From Opitutaceae bacterium (lineage in GTDB: Bacteria; Verrucomicrobiota; Verrucomicrobiia; Opitutales; Opitutaceae), in NCBI GenBank assembly GCA_028281165.1, contig JANQKI010000217.1:1-64000 (forward strand): DNA of 64,000 nucleotides, given 5' to 3'. Positions 17,113 through 25,908 of the stretch are shown in pieces. How positions within the stretch are numbered: the stretch's first letter is position 1; every line of letters begins with the position of its first letter. The notes beneath the pieces are model-generated. The model was not told the DNA's origin. It saw only the letters and a program-made list of their open reading frames with translations, and ran no database searches. A program made the position numbers and the translations under genes.

Positions 17113-18789
17113 CTATCGCGGCTTAGCATTTTTCTTCCCCCAGCTGTCACGCAGGCCGACGGTCTGATTAAATACCAGCTTTTCGTCCGAGGAATCCGGA
17201 TCAACGGCGTAGTAGCCCTTTCTCTCAAACTGAATCGGATCTCCCAGTTTGGCTTTTTTCAACTCCGGTTCGCCATAGGAAGTGATCACTTTTTTTGAAT
17301 TCGGATTAATGTTGTCGAGAAAGGTTTGTCCCTCATTCAAATCATCGGGGGTTGGGGTCGTGAAGAGTTGCTCGTACAAACGAGTCTCGATGGCCACATT
17401 CTCTTTTGCGCTTACCCAGTGAATGGTTCCCTTGACTTTTCTTCCATCAGGAGTGGAGCCGCCACGCGATTCTGGATCGAAAGTCGCGCGAAGTTCGACA
17501 ATGTTGCCCTCGCTGTCCTTCAGAACGTCTGTGCAGGTGATGTAGCATGCGTAGCGAAGCCTCACTTCGCGTCCCGGTCCCAGGCGGAAGAATTTCTTTG
17601 GAGGATCTTCCATAAAGTCATCGCGCTCAATATAGATCTCCTTGGTAAGCGGCACTTTTCTTGTCCCCATTTCCGGATTCGAAGGATGATTGGGTCCATC
17701 GTACCACTCCACCTCTTCATCAGGGAAATTTTCAATGACAACCTTGATTGGATCTAGCACTGCCATACGCCGCGCCGCTTTGCTTTCAAGATCTTGTCTC
17801 AAACAGTATTCGAGAAGCGCATACTCATTCACTCTTTCTCGCTTAGCTACACCTGCTCGATAGCAAAATTCGTTTATCGCTTCTGACGTGTAGCCACGGC
17901 GGCGAAATCCGGAGACGGTTGGCATGCGTGGATCGTCCCAGCCATCGACGTATCCTTCTTCAACCAATTGCCGGAGCATCCGCTTGCTTGTGATAACATA
18001 CTCCACGTTCAAACGAGCAAATTCGATTTGACGTGGCTTGTGTGGAACGGGAAGGTTTTCAATGAACCAGTCGTAAAGCGGACGATGGATTTCGAACTCC
18101 AACGTACACAAGCTATGTGTGATACCTTCAATGGCATCGCTCTGTCCATGAGCGTAGTCGTATGATGGGTATATGTTCCATTTGTCGCCAACGCGATGGT
18201 GGCGCGCTTTGAGGATGCGGTACATTACCGGATCGCGCATGATCAGATTAGGATGGGCCATATCTATCTTGGCTCTTAACACCTTCGCTCCCTCGTCGAA
18301 CTCTCCATTTTTCATTCTTTCCAGGAGATCCAGATTTTCATCGACCGAACGGTCGCGATAGGGAGAGTTTTTCCCCGGCTCGGTTAGGCTGCCGCGATAT
18401 TCCTTCATCTCCTCTGGCGAAAGATCGTCCACGTAGGCTTTCCCCTCCTTTACGAGATTAATGGCCCATTCATAAAGCTGATCAAAGTAGTCGGACGCGA
18501 AGTACAGATAATCTCCCCAGTCCGCTCCCAGCCACTGCAAATCATTCTTGATGGATTCGACAAATTCCTCCTCTTCCTTTTCTGGATTAGTATCGTCAAA
18601 CCGGAGATGGAAACGGCCCTTGTAGTCTTTTGCTATGCTGTGCGATATCTGGATGGCCGAGGCGTGTCCAATATGTAAATACCCGCTTGGTTCTGGCGGG
18701 AAACGAGTGACGATTTCCTTGCGCTTTCCCGCAGCAAGATCCTCGTCGACTATATCGCGGATGAAATTCGAGGGTTTTTCGTCTGACAT
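17113..18789 (-). CDS. glnS: Glutamine--tRNA ligase
   Basis: GlnRS charges tRNA-Gln directly with glutamine. The class I signature HIGH is at residues 39-42 in [11 protein letters not shown]. The KMSKS-equivalent loop is VITSKRML, and the acceptor-binding insert and two C-terminal beta-barrels are represented in full. The 558 residues match the usual ~555. It begins ten bases after the gltX stop, so the two synthetase genes form an operon. A dedicated GlnRS suggests the organism does not depend on the amidotransferase route for Gln-tRNA, although gatCAB could exist elsewhere. Confidence 0.95.
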   Translation of the reverse strand: MSDEKPSNFIRDIVDEDLAAGKRKEIVTRFPPEPSGYLHIGHASAIQISHSIAKDYKGRFHLRFDDTNPEKEEEEFVESIKNDLQWLGADWGDYLYFASDYFDQLYEWAINLVKEGKAYVDDLSPEEMKEYRGSLTEPGKNSPYRDRSVDENLDLLERMKNGEFDEGAKVLRAKIDMAHPNLIMRDPVMYRILKARHHRVGDKWNIYPSYDYAHGQSDAIEGITHSLCTLEFEIHRPLYDWFIENLPVPHKPRQIEFARLNVEYVITSKRMLRQLVEEGYVDGWDDPRMPTVSGFRRRGYTSEAINEFCYRAGVAKRERVNEYALLEYCLRQDLESKAARRMAVLDPIKVVIENFPDEEVEWYDGPNHPSNPEMGTRKVPLTKEIYIERDDFMEDPPKKFFRLGPGREVRLRYACYITCTDVLKDSEGNIVELRATFDPESRGGSTPDGRKVKGTIHWVSAKENVAIETRLYEQLFTTPTPDDLNEGQTFLDNINPNSKKVITSYGEPELKKAKLGDPIQFERKGYYAVDPDSSDEKLVFNQTVGLRDSWGKKNAKPR

Positions 18790-18799
18790 AGTGAAATCG

Positions 18800-20191
18800 T
18801 TATTTGGCGGCCAGATTGGCGTACTTGCTTTCGAACTTTCTCAAGCGGTTAACAACGCGATCCTTGCCTAGGACTTCGAGCATTGGAAGAAAGTCTGGGC
18901 CTGAATTCGTCCCGCTTACTGCGAATCGAACGACTGGATACCAAGCGAAGGGTTTCAATTCCTTCTCTTCGGCTAGCCGATTAAAAGCGTTGTCGATAGT
19001 AGAGGCATCCCATAGTTCGATCGAATCGAGTAGTGGAGTGATTTCCTGGATACGTTGAATCGAGTCGCTATTTCCGGTCGCCTTTCCCTCGGCCTTTTCG
19101 TTGATGGGATAATTCTCCGTGAAAAAGTAGCTGGCGAAACCGGGAAGATTTTCGAAGCTGTCTATCTTTTCCTGGCAAATGGTTAGCACTTTTTCGATGT
19201 ACGCGTCGTTTTCTTCGCTCGCTAGGTCTGCGTCCAAGAGGGCGGCTTTTGCTGGTGGCAAGTAGGTAGCCATGGGCAAGCGTTTCATGTGTTCGAAATT
19301 GATATGGGACATTTTCTTCTCGTCGAACCGAGCTCCGCCTTTTTGCAAATCTTTCAGGTCGAACCGTTCGAGAAGGTCTTTCAATTCCAGAACTTCTTGA
19401 TCGTCTTTTGGCGACCAGCCAAGGAGAGCTATGAAATTGACGACCGCCTGCGGCAGAAAATGGCGGCTTTGATATTCTTCGATCAACGCGCCCTTATCTC
19501 TTTTGGACATCTTTCCTTTGCCTTGCTTTGGATCGCGCAGAATCATTGGCATGTGGGCATAGATGGGCGGCTCTGCTCCAAAGGCTTTGTAGAGCTCTAA
19601 GTGTTTTGAGGTGTTTGAAAGATGATCTTCGCCTCGCAAGACATGAGTGATCTTCATTGCTATGTCGTCCACGACATTCACGAAGTGGAAGCCTGGATCG
19701 CCATTCGAGCGAACGATCACAAAATCGCGTTCTTCACGACGAGTGACATCTCCGCGTATCGAATCTTTGACGACAACAGGTTCGGTTCGGACTTTCTCGA
19801 TCTCCGCCTTATGGTATTCGTCGTATTCAGTGTAGCGCTCTCCCTCCAGTTTGAAGAAGATAGCCCCGTCTTTTTCGTAAGCGCGTCCGGTATCTTGCAG
19901 CTTCTGCAAGTATTCCATATGGATGCTTTTCCGCTGGCTCTGGAAATAAGGACCGTAGTCTCCGCCCACTTCAGGTCCTTCATCCCAATCCAAGCCTAGC
20001 CAACGCAGGACGGACAGTAGTTCATCCAAAGCTTCTTGCGAGTTGCGTTCCTTGTCTGTGTCCGCGATACGCAACACATAGGTCCCACCCGTTTTACGAG
20101 CGTAAAGCCAATTGAACAAAGCAGTCCTCGCGGTTCCTATGTGGGTGGAGCCGGTTGGGCTGGGTTCGAATCTGACGCGTACATTGCTCAT
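18800..20191 (-). CDS. gltX: Glutamate--tRNA ligase
   Basis: GluRS attaches glutamate to tRNA-Glu. [16 protein letters not shown] holds the HIGH-equivalent (HIGT, residues 17-20) and [10 protein letters not shown] the KMSKR loop at 227-231. An upstream in-frame start at 20278 would add 29 residues with no family similarity, so I chose the ATG at 20191, giving [14 protein letters not shown] as is typical. This yields 463 residues, within the normal range. The zinc-binding cysteines found in some bacterial GluRS are not evident near residues 100-125. Confidence 0.93.
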   Translation of the reverse strand: MSNVRVRFEPSPTGSTHIGTARTALFNWLYARKTGGTYVLRIADTDKERNSQEALDELLSVLRWLGLDWDEGPEVGGDYGPYFQSQRKSIHMEYLQKLQDTGRAYEKDGAIFFKLEGERYTEYDEYHKAEIEKVRTEPVVVKDSIRGDVTRREERDFVIVRSNGDPGFHFVNVVDDIAMKITHVLRGEDHLSNTSKHLELYKAFGAEPPIYAHMPMILRDPKQGKGKMSKRDKGALIEEYQSRHFLPQAVVNFIALLGWSPKDDQEVLELKDLLERFDLKDLQKGGARFDEKKMSHINFEHMKRLPMATYLPPAKAALLDADLASEENDAYIEKVLTICQEKIDSFENLPGFASYFFTENYPINEKAEGKATGNSDSIQRIQEITPLLDSIELWDASTIDNAFNRLAEEKELKPFAWYPVVRFAVSGTNSGPDFLPMLEVLGKDRVVNRLRKFESKYANLAAK

Positions 20192-20281
20192 GGATGGCAA
20201 GAAGATGTTCAGATGCTTAGTGGAATCAAGATTTGCTTTGCCGAAAATAGGAGGGCTTTGAAGCTGCCTGTTTATCATCCA

Positions 20282-21499
20282 TCATCGACGTGTCATCTGG
20301 CTAATAGGATAGAGGAGTATGATAGACAAGCCTACCAGAATGGCTCCAAAGACGATGGTTTCTCTCAGCGAAATTAGCGTGATCATGTAGAAGCCAAAAA
20401 AGGGCGCGACGAGCCCGCGAATGCCTGTCATGAAGGAATGGATGCTCATGTAGTTCGCCTCCTGACCAATCGGAGCGAATTTGGTAACCCACAAACTCCA
20501 ATTCACATTCGCCCCGGCCATGGCGACTCCATAGCCTGCCGCTCCGATGTAAATGCCCACCATGGACTCTGAAAAGAAGAATACCAGCATGGCTACCAGG
20601 ACCACGGCGCTCGCTCCCCCGCGAATCAGAAAGTAATTGTATTTGTCAAAAGCAACCCCCCAGACTGTTCCTGCTAGCATCCGCGCAATGCTGGGAATAA
20701 TGATTGAGGCGATAGCGACTTGCGTATAAGAGGCTTGGATACCGTATATCTCCCCCGTCATGTATTCGATTTGCAGTGGCATGGTTGCGAGATTCCCGAA
20801 GCCGAGAATCATCCACATGCCGAGCATGCAGCCAAACACCTTATCCTTCCAAACAAGCGAGAGATGACGTAGTGGGTTGCCTCCTTTGGAAACCTCGAGC
20901 TTTTCGGAAGGCATGAACCACATCACAACGGCAGATAGGAAGCAGGCCAGCGCCATGATTTGAAAGAGGATCGGAAATCGAGTGATATCCCTTTCCAACA
21001 TCATGCCGCCCAAGAGACCAAATGGAAGAGCCAGTCCGACTCCTAACGATATGCCAACCGCTACTTTCTTTCCGCGTTGAGCTGTAGTGTAGTTCGTCGA
21101 GTAGATGTGAATCAGCAGAGGCATTTGTTGAGACAGCGCTGACGCTCCGATCACCCCTGAAATCAGAAAAAGCCACAGGGAGTCGGTCCCCATTGATGCG
21201 ACTATGTAACATATCGTCGCGACTACATAGCCGCCAGAACTGAGCTTCGCTGTTTTTATTTCAAGCTTTGAGAAATAGAAAACCGTGATGGGCGTTGCTA
21301 GAAGTCCTATGGCGAAGGCGGAAGGTACAAGAGCTTTAGCAAACGAGGATCCCTGGAAGAAGGTGGTGACGATTAGCAAAGCGAAGGTCCTCCAACCAGC
21401 GTCGAGGATTCCGTTCATGGCTCCTCTCGTGAGGTCGAGACGAAATGTCTTTCGACCGATTTCTGCCGAGGGAGTTGGTGGTGCAATCGTTGGGCTCAC
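20282..21499 (-). CDS. Major facilitator superfamily transporter
   Basis: The 405-residue protein has about 11-12 hydrophobic segments spread over its length, in the inner membrane. Short cytoplasmic loops with basic residues, for example YTTAQRGKKVAVG near residue 140, fit the MFS fold. Substrate-defining features are not evident, so no substrate is proposed. It ends 90 bases before the gltX start and starts 80 bases after a small TPR gene on the same strand. The long first segment begins after a charged 25-residue N-terminal tail. Confidence 0.75.
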   Translation of the reverse strand: MSPTIAPPTPSAEIGRKTFRLDLTRGAMNGILDAGWRTFALLIVTTFFQGSSFAKALVPSAFAIGLLATPITVFYFSKLEIKTAKLSSGGYVVATICYIVASMGTDSLWLFLISGVIGASALSQQMPLLIHIYSTNYTTAQRGKKVAVGISLGVGLALPFGLLGGMMLERDITRFPILFQIMALACFLSAVVMWFMPSEKLEVSKGGNPLRHLSLVWKDKVFGCMLGMWMILGFGNLATMPLQIEYMTGEIYGIQASYTQVAIASIIIPSIARMLAGTVWGVAFDKYNYFLIRGGASAVVLVAMLVFFFSESMVGIYIGAAGYGVAMAGANVNWSLWVTKFAPIGQEANYMSIHSFMTGIRGLVAPFFGFYMITLISLRETIVFGAILVGLSIILLYPISQMTRR

Positions 21500-21579
21500 T
21501 TTACTGGTGGGAGATGAAGCATTCGTCGCTTTTGGCGCGAATCACTCCAGATAGCCAGATCTTCTATTGATTGGTCCGA

Positions 21580-21948
21580 CTAGCAGGCGTTTTTTAGGGA
21601 GGTCACGAGATCCTCGAATCGCTCGTAACCTTTAAGCTGATCTAGGTCCGGATCTTGGAGCATCCAGCTAAGATCATCATATCCTAGGTCCAAAGCTTTG
21701 GACAGCGAATCGACGGCGTCGCTCTTTCGGCCGAGTAGACTGAGACTGCAGGCTAGATTGTACTGAACCCTTGCGTCGGAAGGAAGGATGCGGGCGAGTC
21801 TTCGGTCTATCCTCAGCGATTGTTTGGCCATGCCATATTTCGAATAAAGGCCTCCGAGCAGCTCGAGAGCGTCAACGTCTTTCGGATTTCGTTTGATAAC
21901 GCTTTCGAAAAAATTGATGTCGAAGGCGTCTTGCACGTCGATATCCAT
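21580..21948 (-). CDS. Small TPR protein
   Basis: The 122-residue product consists of about two to three tetratricopeptide repeats (DVDALELLGGLYSKYGMAKQ, then a repeat near residues 58-88). It ends with an LQDPDLDQLKGYERFEDLV segment, a motif often found at the end of bacterial TPR proteins. There is no signal peptide. TPRs mediate protein-protein contacts; the partner is unknown. It shares strand with the MFS gene downstream, but the 80-base gap leaves co-transcription open. Confidence 0.65.
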   Translation of the reverse strand: MDIDVQDAFDINFFESVIKRNPKDVDALELLGGLYSKYGMAKQSLRIDRRLARILPSDARVQYNLACSLSLLGRKSDAVDSLSKALDLGYDDLSWMLQDPDLDQLKGYERFEDLVTSLKNAC

Positions 21949-22207
21949 ATCGATTTAGGAAGGTAGGAAGGAAATACGCTGGTGCAAGTTCGCTTTTCGA
22001 ACTCCCTGCTTCGCCAGGTCTGTCAAAATGTTCCATTGCCTTGTCACCTGGTGAGATAGAGCTTTTTTGCTCCTTGGCCTTTTTGAATTCGGGTTGCAAT
22101 CGTGGATTACTTCGACACCCGTTTAACAATCGCTTCGAAGCATTGGCCTAGCGTAGTACGGCTGGTCACCTCCCCCCAGCTTCTCATCCGGCGACAATTC
22201 CATCCTC

Positions 22208-23557
22208 ATGAAGCATCGCGTATCCAGATTTTTGTCTTTGATGTTTTTCCTCCCGGTTGCCGCTTTTTCGCAGGGAGCGAAAGTCGAGGGCGAAATTATT
22301 TCAACAAGCGGGGACACGGCTACGGCTAGCTTGGAAAACGCTAGTGACGTGCGGCAAGGCGACTTGACTCGAATTTTCACGACTGTTTCCGGGAGAACCT
22401 TCGTTGCGGCTACCGGTCGTGTAGCCAGCGTTTCCGATACAGAAGCCATTATCGATGTCGATCCGGATTCCGGTCGGGTGAATATTGGGATGACTGCAGT
22501 GATCGAGTTGCAGCGATTGGTTCATCCATGCGACGAGCTTGCGGCGGATCCTGATGATATCTTTGCCGTTGCAGAAGCCGTGAGTATTGAAAATTTGGAT
22601 GCACAGGCCGCAGTCCGTTCCTGTTCTGAGGCGACTTCCAAATATCCGGAAGAAGCTCGTTTTCACGCTCAGCTTGCTAGAGCCTTACTAAAGGACGAAA
22701 AGCCGGCCAATGCGGTGTTATCCTATCAACGAGCTTTGAAGTACGAGCCTAATTATCCCGTTGTATTGCATAGTCTGGCGATGATTCGGAGATTCGGTCC
22801 CGAAGAGCTACTGGACTTCAAAGCAGCCCGGGAGCATTTCAATGCGGCAGCTGAAGCCAATTTTCTTCAATCCATGTCCTTTCTAGGCTCCATGTGTCGC
22901 GATGGGCTAGGAGGCGAAGTGGATTTCGAAGCTGCGTTCAACTGGTTTCACAAGGCGGCAGATCAAGGTGATGCCTATGCCAAAAACGCGCTAGGCGAAT
23001 GTTACCAAAATGGTTGGGGAACGGAAAAGAATCTGAGTGAAGCCTTGCTTTGGTTCCGCAGTTCAGCTGAACAAGAGTATCCACTGGCGTTGCGAAATCT
23101 GGGTCTGGCTTTCGATAAAGGCATTGGCGTTAACGCAAATCCCGAGAAAGCGTTTGAGTGGTATCGCAAAGCGGCGGATGCGGGCGATGGACCATCGCAA
23201 CACGCCGTAGGAATGTTTTATCTTTTAGGGCTATCGGTGGAGCAAGACCACGATGTTGCCATTGAATGGCTCACGAAAGCGGCTGATCAGTCTGAAGCGA
23301 AATCGCTTCGCGAACTAGGCTCGCTTTACTACATGGGCGAGGTATTCAAAAAGGACTACATTAGGGCGGCTAATTACTATCAAAAGGCTGCCGAGCTTGG
23401 CGATGCGGCATCTCAATACAACCTTGGCATGCTCTTCGAGAAAGGGCAGGGCGTTTCTCGCGATCGCGACAAGGCTATTGCTATGTACCAAGAAGCGGCT
23501 CGTCAGGAATACAAGCTGGCCCAGGAGCGACTGGTTCGTCTTAAAAAAGACTGGTAG
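22208..23557 (+). CDS. Secreted Sel1-repeat protein (paralogue 1)
   Basis: A signal peptide (about residues 1-22, ending VAAFSQG) precedes a beta-rich domain of about 80 residues (GEIISTSGDTATASLE to TAVIEL), a short TPR-like region (about 125-205), and roughly six Sel1 repeats of about 36 residues (A-x-x-x-Y/W-x-x-K-A-A-x-x-G-D/N-A pattern) to the end. Sel1 repeats form superhelical scaffolds. The product is probably periplasmic or outer-membrane associated. The next gene encodes a clear paralogue with the same architecture, implying tandem duplication. The initial beta domain is not one I recognise. Function unknown. Confidence 0.8.
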   Translation: MKHRVSRFLSLMFFLPVAAFSQGAKVEGEIISTSGDTATASLENASDVRQGDLTRIFTTVSGRTFVAATGRVASVSDTEAIIDVDPDSGRVNIGMTAVIELQRLVHPCDELAADPDDIFAVAEAVSIENLDAQAAVRSCSEATSKYPEEARFHAQLARALLKDEKPANAVLSYQRALKYEPNYPVVLHSLAMIRRFGPEELLDFKAAREHFNAAAEANFLQSMSFLGSMCRDGLGGEVDFEAAFNWFHKAADQGDAYAKNALGECYQNGWGTEKNLSEALLWFRSSAEQEYPLALRNLGLAFDKGIGVNANPEKAFEWYRKAADAGDGPSQHAVGMFYLLGLSVEQDHDVAIEWLTKAADQSEAKSLRELGSLYYMGEVFKKDYIRAANYYQKAAELGDAASQYNLGMLFEKGQGVSRDRDKAIAMYQEAARQEYKLAQERLVRLKKDW

Positions 23558-23870
23558 GCCGTCCTTTCTTCAATTTCCTGTTCTCTTAATCCTCTTACTT
23601 CGCCCCTAAGCGCTTCGCTGGATAGGTTTCGCTAGACTTGCTTACTAGGTACGAGAGTCCTCTGGCCTGATAGTTTCCTCTACCTAGGGATCGATAAGCG
23701 CTGATCGCAGAATGTCGCGATTTCGCGTAATTTTAACATCGATACGTAATACATTTCATAAACGCGGATATCATATTGGTCGATATCTAATCTATACCTT
23801 TATATCTGCGGCTCGAGCTTCCGCGAACGCGGCGCTTGATGCCGATATTCAACATTTGGCACCTTACGCT
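23558..23870. other. Gap between the Sel1 paralogues; no gene, two inverted repeats
   Basis: No terminator or recognisable promoter is clear. A perfect hairpin CCGCG-AA-CGCGG lies at 23821-23832, and a GATATC pair flanks 23773-23781. The frame of the second paralogue is open back to 23712, but those residues precede a good signal peptide and look non-coding. Confidence 0.45.
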
Positions 23871-25223
23871 ATGAATAAATACGTATCAATATTTTCGCTA
23901 CTCGCGATGACGATTTTGTCTGGAAGTCTTGCAGCGAAGCAGCCTGGGTTTCCTGGAGAAATAGTGGCTCTCGGCGACGACACCGCGACCATTATTCTCA
24001 ACGAGCCTTCGGACGAGGTAAATAAGGGAGATTGGATTGCGATCTACAAGATTGTCGACGGTCTTGAGCTGGAAATCGCTCGCGGCGAAGCTTCGGATTT
24101 CGTCGACGGCACAATCATCTCTGAGATCGATTCCGAGAAACTGGAAGTCGGCCTTAAGGCAATTGCTCTTCCACGCGCTCCTGTCCACGAGTGTGACGAA
24201 CTGGCGTCGATCCCTGGAGATACCTACGCTCTGGTGGCTGAAGGTGTTGAGAAGGAAAACTTGGATGTTCCCGCCGCCATTGAAGCCTGTAAGGCTGCGT
24301 TGGAAGAATATCCTTACGAATCACGCTTCCACGCTCAGCTTGGCCGAGCTCTCGAACTGGATGGCAAGCCAGCCAGTGCTGTACTCGCCTATGAGCAGGC
24401 TTTGAAGCTGAATCCCTTTTACCCGATTGCTCTGCATCGTCTCGCCTCAATCCGTTACTATGGCCCCGAGGAACTTCGTGACTATGAAGTGGCACGCAAG
24501 CGTTTCCAGCTTGCCTCTGAACTTGGCCATAAGGATGCGATGCAGATTTATGGCAGCATGTGCCGTGATGGCCAAGGCGGCGATCGTGACTTTAACTCTG
24601 CAGCCAAGTGGTTCCAGGCGGCGGCTGAGAATGGTTTCGCTTACGCTCAGAATGCTCTCGGCGAATGCTACGAGTTTGGCTGGGGAGTTGAGCAGGATAT
24701 CGGCAAGGCTCTCCTTTGGTACCGCAGCTCGACTGAATTGGATTTCACGGTAGCTATGTACAATCTCGGACGCGTTTTCGATGGCGGTATCGGTGTTGTG
24801 CGTAACGACGAGGTAGCTTTCAAGTGGTATGGCAAGGCGGCGGCCAAAGGTAACGCCAACGCCTTATACTCTCTAGGACTTTTCTACAAACGCGGTAGAG
24901 GCACGGAGCCTCATTTTGAGAACGCGTTTGAATCGTTCACTCTGGCGGCTCAGCAAGGCCATGCTGGCGCTATGCGCGAGATCGCTTCAATTTACTATAA
25001 CGGCGAAGGCGTGAAAAAGGATTACGACTTGGCTGCTATTTGGTATGAGAAGGCTGCTAATATTGGCGATGCCGATTCTCAATATTCTCTAGGCATGATG
25101 CTCGAGAAAGGCCACGGTTTAGAGCGTAGCCGCTCTCAGGCTATTCGTTGGTACAGACACGCTGCTCAGCAAGGGCACAATTCGTCGCAAAAGCGACTAC
25201 TCGCTCTTAAAGCGAATTGGTAG
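23871..25223 (+). CDS. Secreted Sel1-repeat protein (paralogue 2)
   Basis: The start at 23871 gives a standard signal peptide (MNKYVSIFSLLAMTILSG, cleavage after SLAA). Beyond that the layout copies the upstream paralogue: a beta-rich domain (GEIVALGDDTATIILN...), a CDELA segment, a TPR-like stretch and about six Sel1 repeats ending with KRLLALKANW against RLVRLKKDW in the partner. The two proteins are close in length (450 and 449 residues). They are moderately similar throughout, so the duplication looks old and both copies appear intact. A cell-envelope scaffold role is inferred from the repeats and the signal peptide. Confidence 0.8.
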   Translation: MNKYVSIFSLLAMTILSGSLAAKQPGFPGEIVALGDDTATIILNEPSDEVNKGDWIAIYKIVDGLELEIARGEASDFVDGTIISEIDSEKLEVGLKAIALPRAPVHECDELASIPGDTYALVAEGVEKENLDVPAAIEACKAALEEYPYESRFHAQLGRALELDGKPASAVLAYEQALKLNPFYPIALHRLASIRYYGPEELRDYEVARKRFQLASELGHKDAMQIYGSMCRDGQGGDRDFNSAAKWFQAAAENGFAYAQNALGECYEFGWGVEQDIGKALLWYRSSTELDFTVAMYNLGRVFDGGIGVVRNDEVAFKWYGKAAAKGNANALYSLGLFYKRGRGTEPHFENAFESFTLAAQQGHAGAMREIASIYYNGEGVKKDYDLAAIWYEKAANIGDADSQYSLGMMLEKGHGLERSRSQAIRWYRHAAQQGHNSSQKRLLALKANW

Positions 25224-25262
25224 TCTGGAAAGTTTTCGTATATCAGAAACAGGATTGAAGTG

Positions 25263-25296
25263 AGGGAAGGGCTCGGGAGGGCCCTTCTCTTTTTTT
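25263..25296 (+). terminator. Intrinsic terminator after the second Sel1 gene
   Basis: GAAGGGC (25266-25272) pairs with GCCCTTC (25281-25287), extendable by flanking pairs, and is followed by a T-rich run to 25296. It lies between convergent genes. Confidence 0.85.
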
Positions 25297-25346
25297 GGCC
25301 AAATGAATCGTCACCACTTCTTAACTACTAAAGAAGTGATGGAATG

Positions 25347-25805
25347 CTAAGACTTCGAGCAGACTCCTGACTTTCGCAGTTCCTCGCACTGAGCCGTTAC
25401 TTGGAGTCGTTGACTGATAGGCGTTAGTCCCAAGTTTGAGGATACAGTATTTCCGTACCATTCCATAAAGGGAGCGCTGATTTCGAAAATCTTCTGGCAG
25501 TCGTTGCAGATAACCTGAGCCTTGGGCGCGTCCTCCTCCGAATTCGGCATGTAGTACTTCATGTTGATGCCGATATCCACTTCCCGCACCAGATTGCTCT
25601 CTACCAGAATGGGCAACGTACGATAAACCGTCGCTCGCGAAACAGTTCGGTCAATCGCTCGAGATTTATCAAGTAGCTCCTCTGCTGTAAAGTGGGTCGA
25701 CTCCTTGAAAACCGCTTCGAAAATGGCGAGGCGTTGGCCTGTCATTCGCAGGTTGTGTTTTACTAGGAAAGCTCGAAATTTATCTCTGCACTCGTCGATT
25801 GTCAC
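25347..25805 (-). CDS. Fur-family transcriptional regulator with degenerate metal-sensing region
   Basis: The winged-helix DNA-binding half is typical (LRMTGQRLAIFEAVF, then SRATVYRTLPILVESNLV). A structural zinc CxxC remains (VICNDCQ) with two more Cys near the C-terminus (AQCEELRKSGVC). The histidine-rich stretch normally just before the first CxxC (HHxHLIC in Fur and PerR) is replaced by DAPKAQVIC, so metal sensing may differ. I chose GTG at 25805, giving 152 residues, because an inverted-repeat site lies immediately upstream; the open frame to 25901 would place that site inside the gene. The protein may repress its own promoter. Confidence 0.8.
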   Translation of the reverse strand: MTIDECRDKFRAFLVKHNLRMTGQRLAIFEAVFKESTHFTAEELLDKSRAIDRTVSRATVYRTLPILVESNLVREVDIGINMKYYMPNSEEDAPKAQVICNDCQKIFEISAPFMEWYGNTVSSNLGLTPISQRLQVTAQCEELRKSGVCSKS

Positions 25806-25808
25806 GAA

Positions 25809-25841
25809 ATTGAGTCTCAATTGATTCTCAATTGCTGTCAA
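25809..25841 (-). promoter_or_regulatory. Candidate Fur-type operator and promoter for the Fur-like gene
   Basis: A perfect 6-1-6 inverted repeat ATTGAG-T-CTCAAT (25809-25821) overlaps a second, imperfect copy ATTGAT-T-CTCAAT (25820-25832), the overlapping-dyad layout of Fur-family boxes. On the - strand an exact TTGACA (-35) lies at 25841-25836, with a weak GAGACT 17 bases on. The dyads cover the spacer and -10, as expected for autoregulation. priA diverges on the other side. Confidence 0.6.
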
Positions 25842-25908
25842 CGATTGTGTTGCCTTAGAAAAACAAAAACGGGATAGCCTTATTTTGAGAGATCCGCTCA
25901 ATGGCCTG

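Noticed and set aside
21872-22129. 85-codon ORF upstream of the small TPR gene
   Set aside because: Overlaps the TPR gene start in another frame; basic, low-information sequence without motif.
23712-23870. N-terminal extension of the second Sel1 protein
   Set aside because: It would bury a good signal peptide 53 residues inside the chain; the paralogue has no such extension.
25806-25901. 32-residue N-terminal extension of the Fur-like protein
   Set aside because: The stretch contains the -35 element and dyad operator and has no similarity to Fur N-termini.
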